Shown: in pieces, positions 1 through 7,921 of the stretch
How the letters are laid out: every line of letters begins with the position of its first letter
Numbering within the stretch: position 1 is the stretch's first letter
Notes under the pieces: generated by a model
Databases searched by the model: none
Seen by the model: the letters and a program-made list of their open reading frames with translations, nothing else
What the model was told of the DNA's origin: nothing
Position numbers and translations under genes: made by a program
Assembly (NCBI RefSeq): GCF_001046895.1
Contig: NZ_CAQI01000059.1
Location: 271,796-335,795 of the forward strand
DNA length: 64,000 nt
Source of the DNA: Pseudarthrobacter siccitolerans
Lineage (GTDB): Bacteria > Actinomycetota > Actinomycetes > Actinomycetales > Micrococcaceae
Direction of reading: 5' to 3'

Positions 1-958
1 CCGGCTGCGGCCCGCCGTCCTCCCGCACGAGGAGGCGGATGTCCGAGCCGTGGCTGCGCACCACGTAGCGGCTGTGCAGGCCGTGATAGGTGCGTGACAG
101 AACTGTGCCGGGAAGTCCGACGGCGGCTCCCCCGTCCGCGCCCGGATGCAGGGACGCTTTTTCCACCCGCAGGTAGGAGCTGGCGTCCGTGCTGAGGCCC
201 GCTCCCGAACGGCGGTTCAACTCCGCGACGAACTCCGGCGTCAGCGCCGAACTGTCCCCGATGAAGTTGCAGACGAACTCGGTTGCGGAACGGTCGTAGA
301 TCTCCTGGGGCGTACCCAGCTGCTCCACCACGCCCTTGTTGAACACCGCCACCCTGTCGCTCATCGCCAGCGCCTCGTCCTGATCGTGCGTGACGTAGAC
401 GGTGGTAATGCCGAACTGGCTTTGCAGGTCCTTCAGCTGCTGCCGCAATTGGTGCCGCAGCTTCGCGTCCAGGTTGGACAGGGGTTCATCCAGCAGCAGG
501 ATCTTGGGCCGCAGGACCAGTGCACGCGCCACCGCCACGCGCTGCTGCTGGCCCCCGGACAGTTCGGCCACGTTCTTGGCCAGCTGCTCATCGCTGAGCT
601 CCACCCGGCGGGCGATGTCCCGGACCATGTGGTCGCTGTCCGCCGGTTTCTCTTTCCGTACCCGCAACCCGAAGGCGATGTTTTCCCAGACGCTCATGCT
701 GGGGAAGAGGGCGTAGTTCTGGAACACCATGCCCACCTGCCTCTTGTCGCTGGGAAGCCGGGTGACATCCTTGCCGTCCACCCGCACTGTGCCTTTGGAC
801 GGCTGGATGAAGCCTGCCAATGTGCGCAGCGCCGTCGTCTTTCCGCAGCCTGAAGGCCCCAGCAGGGTAAAGAACTCGCCGGGCCGGACGTGCAGGTCCA
901 GATGCGGGATGGCGGTGAAATCGCCAAAGGAAACTTCAATGTTGTCCAAGCGGATCAT
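1..958 (-). CDS. ABC transporter ATP-binding protein (FbpC/PotA type), 3' end beyond window
   Basis: This is the cytoplasmic ATPase of an ABC importer; 319 codons are visible and the reading frame is still open at base 1. Residues 34-41 read GPSGCGKT (Walker A), 133-140 LSGGQQQR (ABC signature) and 153-159 ILLLDEP (Walker B), followed by a THDQDEAL switch region and a C-terminal TOBE-like extension. This layout is typical of iron(III), spermidine/putrescine, sulfate or 2-aminoethylphosphonate importers. It starts 47 nt after the stop of the binding-protein gene on the same strand, so the two are one operon; the permease is presumably to the left of the window. The exact substrate cannot be read from the sequence. 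Confidence 0.93.
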   Translation of the reverse strand, partial: MIRLDNIEVSFGDFTAIPHLDLHVRPGEFFTLLGPSGCGKTTALRTLAGFIQPSKGTVRVDGKDVTRLPSDKRQVGMVFQNYALFPSMSVWENIAFGLRVRKEKPADSDHMVRDIARRVELSDEQLAKNVAELSGGQQQRVAVARALVLRPKILLLDEPLSNLDAKLRHQLRQQLKDLQSQFGITTVYVTHDQDEALAMSDRVAVFNKGVVEQLGTPQEIYDRSATEFVCNFIGDSSALTPEFVAELNRRSGAGLSTDASSYLRVEKASLHPGADGGAAVGLPGTVLSRTYHGLHSRYVVRSHGSDIRLLVREDGGPQP

Positions 959-1005
959 GGCTAACCTGTCTGGTGGAACGGCTGGGCGGAGGGCAGGAGC
1001 GCCAG

Positions 1006-2082
1006 TTACGTCATGTACTCGAGTTCGATTTTCTCCACCCAGGCGCCCATGTTCTCCTGCACGAACTCCCAGTCAATGTCCTGCTGCTTGAGGTCGGCGA
1101 AGAAGTCCACCACGTCCGGGTTGGCTTTGGCCTGGGCCGCCTCGTTCACGGGCATGGAGTTGAACTGCTGCGCAAACTCGCCCTGGACCTCGGCGCTGCC
1201 GAACCAGTCGATGAACTTCTGCGCCTGTTCCTTCTTTTTGGTGCCCTTCACCAGCGCTATCTGCTCCACGGCCAGGGGCACCCCGACGGACGGGATCACG
1301 GTCTCGACGTTGACGTTGAAGGACTTTTCGCGGTCGGCGATGATCGATGACGGCATCTGGCCCATGTCCACTTCACCGGAGGCGATGCGGGCAAAGAGGT
1401 CAGTCTTGGCAACAGCAGGACTGCCGTTCTGGAAGTACTGCTCCACCTGCTTCCAGCCTTCGTCCGAGATGCCCAGATCGCCGGAGTCATCACGATAGCG
1501 GCTGAGGATGCCCGCAAAAACAAGCTGGGCTGTGGCGGTGCCCAGGCCGGTGACACGTTCGTAGCGGGCTTTGAACTCGTCCTTTGTCCAGAGGTCGGTC
1601 CAGTCCTGCGGCGCGGCCTCCTTGGAGAATTTGTCGGAGTTATAGCCCAGGAGGATGGCCTGTTTGACCAGGGGCCAGTAGGCTTCACCGTCCGCCAGTT
1701 CCGGGTCAACGTCACCGGCCCACGCCGGCTCGTACGGTTCAAGAACGCCTTCGGCTTTGATCTGGGAAAAGTACATGTTGTTCAGGCCGAAAGCGACATC
1801 TGCAATCGGGTTGTTTTTCTCGGCGATCAGCTTGTTGGTGGCGTCAGCGCCGCCGGCTCCCACGATCTCGATCTTGAAACCGGCCCCGGCGGCCTTTGCG
1901 GTGAGCCAGTCGCCGCGGCCTTCGCCGTTGGAGTTGGTGTAGACCACAAGGGTTTCGCCGGAACCGCCGGCAGGTGCCGTGGACGGACCACCCGAGGCGG
2001 CTGGTGTTGCTGCTTGCCCGCCGCATCCGGCAAGAAGGGTGGCGGCGACGGCGGCGGCAACCAAAGTCTGGAATTTACGCAC
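1006..2082 (-). CDS. ABC transporter substrate-binding lipoprotein (iron/phosphonate type)
   Basis: This 358-residue extracellular solute-binding protein begins with a basic N-terminus, a hydrophobic segment and the lipobox LAGC with Cys20 as the expected lipidation site, then a low-complexity Ala/Gly/Ser linker. The body resembles family 1 solute-binding proteins of the FbpA/AfuA/PhnS kind (region around ADVAFGLNNMYF and the C-terminal FADLKQQDIDW). It is first in an operon with the ATPase downstream. Upstream lie a 10-bp-arm dyad and a 13-bp palindrome that may control it. Iron(III), thiamine or 2-aminoethylphosphonate are all possible ligands; I cannot choose. Confidence 0.88.
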   Translation of the reverse strand: MRKFQTLVAAAVAATLLAGCGGQAATPAASGGPSTAPAGGSGETLVVYTNSNGEGRGDWLTAKAAGAGFKIEIVGAGGADATNKLIAEKNNPIADVAFGLNNMYFSQIKAEGVLEPYEPAWAGDVDPELADGEAYWPLVKQAILLGYNSDKFSKEAAPQDWTDLWTKDEFKARYERVTGLGTATAQLVFAGILSRYRDDSGDLGISDEGWKQVEQYFQNGSPAVAKTDLFARIASGEVDMGQMPSSIIADREKSFNVNVETVIPSVGVPLAVEQIALVKGTKKKEQAQKFIDWFGSAEVQGEFAQQFNSMPVNEAAQAKANPDVVDFFADLKQQDIDWEFVQENMGAWVEKIELEYMT

Positions 2083-2114
2083 GATCAGGACTCATTTCTG
2101 GACTGGAATCGGAG

Positions 2115-2177
2115 CATGTCCGGCCAGCCTATAGCCGGACATGGCGAATATCGGGCGTTATTGCTATCGATTCGATA
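2115..2177 (-). promoter_or_regulatory. Two dyads upstream of the binding-protein gene
   Basis: In the 206-bp gap before the leftward binding-protein gene, CATGTCCGGC (2115-2124) and GCCGGACATG (2134-2143) form a perfect 10-bp-arm inverted repeat with a 9-nt centre, and TATCGATTCGATA (2165-2177) is a separate 13-bp palindrome. The first could be a leader hairpin or the thioesterase terminator (no T run follows); the second looks like a repressor operator. No regulator gene is adjacent. Confidence 0.4.
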
Positions 2178-2288
2178 AACAGCCCGACTGGCCACTCTGA
2201 TCCTGGTTCAGAAACGGCTGGTGCCCGGCGCGTAAACCTGGGCTTAACTCTCTGCCGCTCCGCCGCCGTCGTGCGTTCTGTCCCTGTT

Positions 2289-2723
2289 TCAGTCGTTCTG
2301 CAGCGTGTCCGTCAAATGGTGCGTGGGAATCCTGTCCCGCTCGTAGGTGATCTCGGTGTAGCCGTGCGGCTCCGGTTTGCCGGACGCGTCGAGGTTGACG
2401 AAGACGATCTCCTCAATGGTCAGGATGCTTTGGCGGGTGATCATGTTCCGGACCTCGGCCCGCATGGTCAGCGACGTCCTGCCGAAGCGGGTGGCGGTCA
2501 GTCCCATCTCGATCAGGTCGCCCTGGACCGCGGAACTGACGAAGTTGATCTCGGAAATATACTTCGTGACCGCGCGTCCGTTGCCGAGCTGGAGGATGGC
2601 ATAAATGGCCGCCTCCTCATCGATCCACTTCAGCAGGCTGCCGCCGAAAAGCGTGCCGTTGGCGTTCAGGTCCTCGGGCCGGACCCACTTTCGGGTGCGG
2701 AAGGTGATGTCTGCTGATTCCAT
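2289..2723 (-). CDS. Acyl-CoA thioesterase, hotdog fold (YciA/BFIT-like)
   Basis: A 144-residue single hotdog-domain protein expected to hydrolyse acyl-CoA to free acid and CoA in the cytoplasm. The segment NANGTLFGGSLLKWIDEEAA (residues about 21-40) is the family's characteristic helix, with the Asp/Glu pair in the catalytic position, and the length matches YciA-type enzymes. The start is supported by a TAGCCT hexamer on the minus strand ending 6 nt before the ATG, i.e. a probable leaderless transcript. It appears monocistronic, with a small gap to the GNAT gene upstream. Confidence 0.85.
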   Translation of the reverse strand: MESADITFRTRKWVRPEDLNANGTLFGGSLLKWIDEEAAIYAILQLGNGRAVTKYISEINFVSSAVQGDLIEMGLTATRFGRTSLTMRAEVRNMITRQSILTIEEIVFVNLDASGKPEPHGYTEITYERDRIPTHHLTDTLQND

Positions 2724-2782
2724 AGCCAGAGGCTAGTCGAGCAGCGGCCTGCGCGGCCGAGTATGACGAACCGGGTCCGCTC

Positions 2783-3286
2783 TTAAGCCATTGCTGTGTG
2801 CGCTGCGCTGCGGGCGTGGATGCTCTTCGCGTAGCAGTACGAGTGTTCAACGCCCACGTAGGGGCCAAAGTTGGGAACGGGTTCGAAGCCGGAGTTTTCG
2901 TAGAAGTTCCGTCCGTCGGGCTGGGCGGAACCGGCCTCGGCCTTGATGCGCGTGATGCCCTGCTTGAAGGCTTCGGCTTCCAGGGCAGCGAGGATGGAGC
3001 TGGCCACGCCCGAGCCGCGCGTGTAGGGCAGGACGTACAGGCGCTTGATCTCCGCCGTTGTGGCGTCCAGGAGCCGCAGTCCGCCGCAGCCAACCGGCTG
3101 GCCCGATCCCTTGTCGTAGGCCACAAGGAACACGGCGCAGTCAGCGCCCGACGGCGGCGGGCCGGGTTCGTGGTCCGCGGTGCCAAAGCGGGCGTCTAGT
3201 TCGGCCTGCTGGGCGCGGCGCAGGTCGGCGCCTACGGGGTTGGACCAGGTGACCTGCCGGATGTTGAGCCGCGGGTTGGTCTGCAT
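2783..3286 (-). CDS. GNAT family N-acetyltransferase
   Basis: A 167-residue cytoplasmic acetyltransferase. The motif-A region is RLYVLPYTRGSGVASSIL and is followed by the typical C-terminal NFYENSGFEPVPNFGPY segment, so acetyl-CoA binding is expected; the acceptor substrate is unknown. The open frame continues upstream to 3823 but that part is antisense to the MarR gene; the ATG at 3286 is chosen because GAGG lies 5 nt before it and homology-like sequence begins there. It is divergent from the MarR gene, which may regulate it. Confidence 0.82.
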   Translation of the reverse strand: MQTNPRLNIRQVTWSNPVGADLRRAQQAELDARFGTADHEPGPPPSGADCAVFLVAYDKGSGQPVGCGGLRLLDATTAEIKRLYVLPYTRGSGVASSILAALEAEAFKQGITRIKAEAGSAQPDGRNFYENSGFEPVPNFGPYVGVEHSYCYAKSIHARSAAHTAMA

Positions 3287-3401
3287 TTCTGCCTCGATTC
3301 GCCGAAGGGATATGCAAGACAAGGCTAAAAGGCGGCGGTTACGCCGGTGTTTCTTCCGCGTAAGCGCGCGGATAACGCTTTGCCCCAAGTCGCTTGGCCG
3401 T

Positions 3402-3421
3402 CTAGTTATCAGCTGGACTAG
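3402..3421. promoter_or_regulatory. CTAGT/ACTAG dyad over the MarR promoter
   Basis: CTAGT (3402-3406) and ACTAG (3417-3421) form an inverted repeat with a 10-nt centre. It overlaps the TAGGAT -10 element (3419-3424) that lies 6 nt before the MarR ATG, so binding here would block that promoter. It sits between the divergent GNAT and MarR genes. Autoregulation by the MarR protein is an inference. Confidence 0.4.
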
Positions 3422-3430
3422 GATATTTTT

Positions 3431-3943
3431 ATGCGCTCTACGGGTAACGAAGGCTCCGGCTACTGGTACGGCCCGGACGGCCAGCTGGATTACAGTGCCG
3501 CTGTACTGAAGTCGCTGCGTGACTACCGGGCAGCCGAGACTGCTGTCCGCCGGTCCACCCGGGACTCGATGGGCATGGGCGAGACGGATATCCTCGCGCT
3601 GCGTTTCCTGCTTCGGGCCCAGGCTTCCGGCAGGAGTGTCGCGCCCAAGGACTTGAGCCAGTTTCTGGGGATCACCAGCGCTTCCACCACCTCGCTGATC
3701 GACAGGCTGGTGGCCAGCGGGCATGTCCGGCGCGAGGCGCATCCTACTGACCGGCGGTCCGTGGTTGTGGTTCCCACCGTGGAGTCGGACAAGGAGGTCC
3801 GCGTGACGCTTGGGGCAATGCACCGCCGGATGATGGCCGTGGCGGAAGGGCTGAGCGCCGATGAGGCGCGCGTGGTGGTTGATTTCCTGCAGCGCATGGC
3901 TGAGGCGTTGGAAAACCTTGAGGAGGGAGGCAAGGGAAAGTAG
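3431..3943 (+). CDS. MarR family transcriptional regulator
   Basis: A 170-residue dimeric winged-helix DNA-binding protein. The central region (residues about 58-110) contains the helix-turn-helix LSQFLGITSASTTSLIDRLV and the wing with HPTDRRSVVV, both standard MarR features. The start is placed at 3431 because a TAGGAT hexamer ends 6 nt upstream. It faces away from a GNAT gene and is followed by an unusual CTAG-rich stretch and the small-protein/kinase pair. The ligand is unknown. Confidence 0.88.
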   Translation: MRSTGNEGSGYWYGPDGQLDYSAAVLKSLRDYRAAETAVRRSTRDSMGMGETDILALRFLLRAQASGRSVAPKDLSQFLGITSASTTSLIDRLVASGHVRREAHPTDRRSVVVVPTVESDKEVRVTLGAMHRRMMAVAEGLSADEARVVVDFLQRMAEALENLEEGGKGK

Positions 3944-3969
3944 CTAGGCGAGCTAGCTAGTCAGGCTAG
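3944..3969. promoter_or_regulatory. Symmetric cluster of four CTAG motifs
   Basis: CTAG occurs at 3944, 3953, 3957 and 3966, giving the symmetric layout CTAG-N5-CTAGCTAG-N5-CTAG directly after the MarR stop codon and 47 nt before the small-protein gene. CTAG is normally rare in such GC-rich genomes and the MarR promoter dyad is also bounded by CTAG, so this may be a second binding site for the same regulator. That link is inference. Confidence 0.35.
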
Positions 3970-4016
3970 CAATATGTATGCTTACGATCAGATCCTGAAT
4001 CCCAACAGACGGAGTC

Positions 4017-4304
4017 GTGAGTGCCTTGGTTACTTTTACTGAGCTTGGTTCCCCTGATTTTTGGGCTGCCCGAACATCCTTGAACGGCCTGCATTCGGGG
4101 CAGGAACAGGCTGGGCTGGCCGCAGTCCACTGCGGCACCACCATGGAACTGGTGATCCCGGCGGTTGGACCCGCCGCCGTCGGCTACACCTTTGAATCGG
4201 ACGACGGCGGGCCGGTCCAGCTGCCGCCGGTCTGGCGCTGCGGTTGCGGCTTTCAGCTCGACGCCGGCCTGGGTGCAGGCCAGGCCCCGGTCCTGTCCGC
4301 ATGA
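4017..4304 (+). CDS. Small hypothetical protein upstream of a Ser/Thr kinase
   Basis: A 95-residue predicted soluble protein from a GTG start with a GGAG two nt upstream, which is close; an internal ATG at 4142 is an alternative. I do not recognise the family. Near its C-terminus it has RCGCGF (a Cys-x-Cys pair) and an isolated Cys39, which could be redox or metal ligands. Its stop overlaps the kinase start by four bases (ATGA), so the two are translationally coupled and may act together, for example as kinase and substrate or partner. Confidence 0.5.
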   Translation: MSALVTFTELGSPDFWAARTSLNGLHSGQEQAGLAAVHCGTTMELVIPAVGPAAVGYTFESDDGGPVQLPPVWRCGCGFQLDAGLGAGQAPVLSA

Positions 4305-5227
4305 GCATCCAGGCCCCGGCGCCTGCCGGGAAACCTGCAGCGCTCCTGTCGGGGAACCTGATGGCGGGGCGCTACGAACTCAAGGAAAGGCTGGGCCGCG
4401 GTTCCCTGGCTGAAGTATTTCGCGCAGCCGACCGCGAGGGTGGCCCCGACGTAGCCGTGAAGGTGGCAGTAGGTGGCTCCCGAAAGCACTTCGAGAGGAT
4501 CAGGGACGAGGCAGCCGTTCTGGCAGCCCTGGATCACCCGTCAATCATCACCTTCATTACCCAGGGCATGATGCCCGCTGGAACGGCGCTGGCCGGGCGC
4601 CCTTACCTGGTTGAGGAACTGGCCCTCGGAACGAGCCTCGCCGAAGCGGCCCGGACCCGCCCGCCCCTGGCCGGTGACGTTGCCGGCTGGGCCGCCGGCC
4701 TCTTCGGAGCATTGGCCCACCTGCACGGGAAGGGCCTGGTGCACCGCGATATCAAGCCGGCCAACCTGATGCTAAGCGGGCTTCGGAGGAGTCCGGTGCG
4801 CATGATCGACTTCGGCATCGTGACTGCAGCGGGCGCGCCTCCCGAGCCGGGCATCTCATCGGGAACAGTCCACTACATGAGCCCGGAACAAGCCGGGGGC
4901 GGACCGGCGCAGGCCAGTTGGGACGTCTACGCCATGGGACTCGTGCTGCTGGAGCTTCTCACCGGGTCCAAGGCGTTTCCCGGCACCGCCATCGAATCGC
5001 TGGTGGCCAGGACCCTTCGTAGCCCCGACATCCCCGGCTCCCTGGGCCCGGAGTGGTGCACCCTGCTCCAGGCGCTGACCGCAATGGACAGTGCCGCGCG
5101 GCCGACTGCAGCCGAGGCCGCCGCAATGGCAGCCCGGCTGGTCCGGACCGCCCCCGCAGGGAAAATAATGGGCCCCTGCAGGAAAATGGCGGTGTTCCCA
5201 TCCCGCAGGACCAGGCAGCTGGCCTAG
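4301..5227 (+). CDS. Serine/threonine protein kinase (Hanks type), soluble
   Basis: A 308-residue kinase with a full catalytic domain: glycine loop GRGSLAEV (residues 32-39), ATP-anchoring Lys54 in VAVKVAV, catalytic loop HRDIKPAN (148-155, Asp150), DFG (170-172) and an activation-segment SPEQ. It phosphorylates Ser/Thr with ATP in the cytoplasm. Unlike PknB-type kinases there is no transmembrane segment or PASTA tail, so it is a short stand-alone kinase. The ATG at 4301 has no Shine-Dalgarno but overlaps the preceding stop; the ATG at 4361 has GGGGA six nt upstream and is an alternative start. The 3' end overlaps the convergent phosphatase gene at a shared CTAG. Confidence 0.9.
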   Translation: MSIQAPAPAGKPAALLSGNLMAGRYELKERLGRGSLAEVFRAADREGGPDVAVKVAVGGSRKHFERIRDEAAVLAALDHPSIITFITQGMMPAGTALAGRPYLVEELALGTSLAEAARTRPPLAGDVAGWAAGLFGALAHLHGKGLVHRDIKPANLMLSGLRRSPVRMIDFGIVTAAGAPPEPGISSGTVHYMSPEQAGGGPAQASWDVYAMGLVLLELLTGSKAFPGTAIESLVARTLRSPDIPGSLGPEWCTLLQALTAMDSAARPTAAEAAAMAARLVRTAPAGKIMGPCRKMAVFPSRRTRQLA

Positions 5228-5898
5228 GGCTCCGCCACGTTCTTCCCGGTGGGGTCCTCGGCGGTGGGATCCGCAAGTGCCAGCCCGCCCACGGGGCTGC
5301 CGTCCCAATGCAGGAGCTTCCACCCGTTGCCTGAATCGCCCTCCAGGGCAACGATTCCTGTGTTGGCCAGTACATGCTTCGCCGCGAATTCGGAGTCCGC
5401 GCCCTCCGCCCTGCGCCCGGCCCAGGTGCGGATGGCCGCACCGTGGCTGACCACAGCCACGGTGGCCTCCTGGCCTGGTGACCGTTCCAGGGCGGTGGCG
5501 ATGGCTGCGTCGAACCGCCCGAAGAAGTCGTGCCCGTCCGGGCCCGCAGGCATCCGCCGGTCAAGGTCCCCTGCGGCCCAGGAAATCACTGTCCCCATGT
5601 ACCGTTTATGCGACTCGTGGTCAGTCAGTTTTTCCAGCGCCCCTGCCTCGATCTCGTGCAGGCCGTCCAGCACCGCCACATCCAAACTGTGCAGCCGGCC
5701 CAGCGGCGCCGCGGTGATCTGGGTCCTGATAAGGGTGGATGCGTACAGGGCATCGATCCGCTCATTCGCCAGCGAGCGGGCCAGGGCTTCCGCCTGACGT
5801 TCCCCGAGTTCGGTCAGGCCGGGGCCGGGGTGGGCCGTGTCCAGTTGGCCAAGCACGTTTCCGGGGGTTTGTCCGTGACGGATGAGGAGCAGCTTCAT
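5224..5898 (-). CDS. Histidine phosphatase family protein (phosphoglycerate mutase-like)
   Basis: A 224-residue member of the two-histidine phosphatase superfamily. The N-terminal LLIRHGQT carries the phospho-acceptor His8, the second histidine is in VVSHGAAIRTW, and the Glu of LHEIEAG is the likely acid. Substrates range from sugar phosphates to nucleotides, so the specific role is open. The longer open frame to 5958 lacks family sequence; the ATG at 5898 has GGAGG just upstream. Its stop codon overlaps the kinase stop tail to tail (CTAG, 5224-5227). Confidence 0.85.
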   Translation of the reverse strand: MKLLLIRHGQTPGNVLGQLDTAHPGPGLTELGERQAEALARSLANERIDALYASTLIRTQITAAPLGRLHSLDVAVLDGLHEIEAGALEKLTDHESHKRYMGTVISWAAGDLDRRMPAGPDGHDFFGRFDAAIATALERSPGQEATVAVVSHGAAIRTWAGRRAEGADSEFAAKHVLANTGIVALEGDSGNGWKLLHWDGSPVGGLALADPTAEDPTGKNVAEP

Positions 5899-5963
5899 GC
5901 CTCCAGTTTCGCACCTGGAAGCCGGCCGCCCTGCCAGCCCCGGCAAAGGCTCCCGCACCAGAA

Positions 5964-5991
5964 GGCGCCGGGCTCCGCAAAGCCCGGCGCC
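5964..5991 (-). terminator. Hairpin downstream of purB
   Basis: GGCGCCGGGCT (5964-5974) and AGCCCGGCGCC (5981-5991) form a perfect 11-bp stem with a 6-nt loop, 35 nt beyond the purB stop. There is no strong T run, but position and stability suit a terminator for purB. Confidence 0.65.
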
Positions 5992-6025
5992 GCCGTCGTA
6001 CTCTTTGTTCCCGTGCCTGCAGGCG

Positions 6026-7468
6026 TTACTTGAGGTGGTCCACCAGCTGGTCGGCGATGCCCGTGTACTTGCCGGGCGTCAGCGCGAGCAGGCGCGCCTC
6101 GGCCTCGGCCGAAAGGCCAAGGCCCTGCACGAACTCCTGCATGCGGGCAGCGTCCACGCGCTGTCCGCGGGTAAGGTCCTTGAGCCGCTCGTAAGGGTTC
6201 TCCATGCCTTCGGCGCCGGCAATTGCCTCGGCGCGCATAACCATCTGGATCGCCTCGCCCAGGACTTCCCAGTTGGTGTCGAGGTCCCCGGCCAGCACGT
6301 CTTCAGCTACATCCAGGCGTTCCAGGCCCTTGGCGACGTTGGAAATAGCCAGCAGCGAGTGGCCGAACGCCACACCGATGTTGCGCTGGCTGGAGGAGTC
6401 CGTGAGGTCGCGCTGCCAGCGGGAGGTGACCAGTGTTGCCGCCAGAGTGTCCAGCAGGCCGTTGGAGATCTCCAGGTTCGCTTCTGCGTTTTCGAAGCGG
6501 ATGGGGTTGACCTTGTGCGGCATCGTGGACGAACCCGTGGCACCTGCCACCGGGATCTGCGCGAAGTAGCCGATGGAGATGTAGCTCCAGATGTCCGTGC
6601 AGACGTTGTGGAGGATGCGGTTGAAACGCGCGACGTCCGCGTACAGTTCTGCCTGCCAGTCGTGGCTCTCGATCTGCGTGGTGAGCGGGTTCCAGGTCAG
6701 TCCCAGTGCCTCCACGAAGGACTTGGCCACCTGCTGCCAGTCGGCGCCGGGGACGGAGGCAACGTGGGCGGCGTAGGTGCCGGTGGCGCCATTGATTTTG
6801 CCCAGGTATTCAGTCTTGGCGATGCGGTCCAGCTGGCGGGTCAGCCGGTGTGCGATGACTGCCAGTTCCTTGCCGAGCGTGGTGGGGGTGGCGGGCTGGC
6901 CGTGGGTGCGCGACAGCATGGGGACTGCGCGGTTGTCCTGGGCCATCTTGCTGATCTGGGCCACCAGTGCGCGCGCGGCGGGAAGCCACACGTCCTCCAC
7001 AGCACCTTTGACGCCCAGCGCGTAGGAGAGGTTGTTGATGTCCTCGGAGGTGCAGCCGAAGTGCACCATGGCCGTCAGGTTTTCGATGCCGATGGCGGGG
7101 AGGCGGCGGCCGATGTAGTACTCCACAGCCTTCACATCGTGGACGGTGACGGCTTCGATTTCGGCGAGTTCTGCCACGGAGGCGGCGTCGAATTCGGTGA
7201 CGACCGCGCGGAGCTGCTCCTGCTGCTGTGCGGTCAGGGGCCCGGCGCCCGGAAGGACGTTGTTGCTGGTCAGGTGGATAAGCCATTCAACTTCCACGGC
7301 CACGCGGTCGCGGTTGAGGGCTGCCTCGGACAGGTAGTCAACGAGGGGCGCGACGGCGGACTGGTAGCGGCCGTCCAGCGGGCCGAGCGCGATTTTTTCC
7401 GGGGACGCGGCGAGGGCCAGGCGTCCTGAGGGCGTACGGGTATCAGCTGTGGCGGCGGTTTCAGGCAT
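6026..7468 (-). CDS. purB: Adenylosuccinate lyase
   Basis: PurB (480 residues) catalyses two steps of purine synthesis: splitting SAICAR to AICAR plus fumarate and adenylosuccinate to AMP plus fumarate. The family signature SSTMPHKVNPIRFEN is present and contains the mobile catalytic serine loop; the N-terminal LGPLDGRY and the THGQPATPT segment are also typical, and length is normal for the longer (E. coli-like) subclass. It is transcribed alone, with a hairpin behind it and an ESX-like operon divergent upstream. No clear Shine-Dalgarno precedes the ATG. Confidence 0.96.
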   Translation of the reverse strand: MPETAATADTRTPSGRLALAASPEKIALGPLDGRYQSAVAPLVDYLSEAALNRDRVAVEVEWLIHLTSNNVLPGAGPLTAQQQEQLRAVVTEFDAASVAELAEIEAVTVHDVKAVEYYIGRRLPAIGIENLTAMVHFGCTSEDINNLSYALGVKGAVEDVWLPAARALVAQISKMAQDNRAVPMLSRTHGQPATPTTLGKELAVIAHRLTRQLDRIAKTEYLGKINGATGTYAAHVASVPGADWQQVAKSFVEALGLTWNPLTTQIESHDWQAELYADVARFNRILHNVCTDIWSYISIGYFAQIPVAGATGSSTMPHKVNPIRFENAEANLEISNGLLDTLAATLVTSRWQRDLTDSSSQRNIGVAFGHSLLAISNVAKGLERLDVAEDVLAGDLDTNWEVLGEAIQMVMRAEAIAGAEGMENPYERLKDLTRGQRVDAARMQEFVQGLGLSAEAEARLLALTPGKYTGIADQLVDHLK

Positions 7469-7618
7469 GTGCTGATTCTTTCATGAACTGCCGCGGCGGC
7501 TTTAGCCGGTTACTTGTCCACATAGCCGACGGCGGTGGTTGGGTCCGGGCCTTGTCCTCCGTACCGTTCATGCCAGGCAGATCAGTGGGGCGTGCTGCGC
7601 AAAGAAAGGAGACCGGTC

Positions 7619-7921
7619 ATGGGGAGCCAACTGGCAGGGGCAGACCTGCAACAGGAGATGCTGCGCGTCTCGCAGATAGTACAACTGGCTGAAAGGGTGG
7701 CCGTCTGTGTTGGCCGGGGCGAGCAGGTTTTGGACAGCTTCCGGGATATCCAGCTGCTGCAGTGGGAGTCGCCGGCCGGCCGCGCGTACCGGGATGCGGT
7801 TTTGCTGCAATCGGCAGCACTGCGCCGCGCCCTTGAAACACTGATCGAGGCGAAGGCGGCCGTGGAGCGGCACAGCCAGGAGACCTTCACCGCCGGCTGC
7901 ACCAACCCGGGCATGCGCTGA
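7619..7921 (+). CDS. ESX/WXG100-like small protein
   Basis: A 100-residue, largely helical protein with AAAGGAG 7 nt before its ATG. A turn-like WESPAGRAYRD occurs midway between two predicted amphipathic helices, the general build of WXG100 proteins, although the motif here is WxS rather than WxG. The stop overlaps the start of the next gene by one base (TGATG), so the two proteins are made together. It probably acts as a partner or secretion adaptor of the hydrolase; this is inference, since no type VII secretion core gene lies in the window. Confidence 0.6.
   Translation: MGSQLAGADLQQEMLRVSQIVQLAERVAVCVGRGEQVLDSFRDIQLLQWESPAGRAYRDAVLLQSAALRRALETLIEAKAAVERHSQETFTAGCTNPGMR

Noticed and set aside
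5882..7429. 515-codon plus-strand open frame
   Set aside because: It is entirely antisense to purB, has no recognisable domain and a composition typical of the complementary strand of a GC-rich gene.
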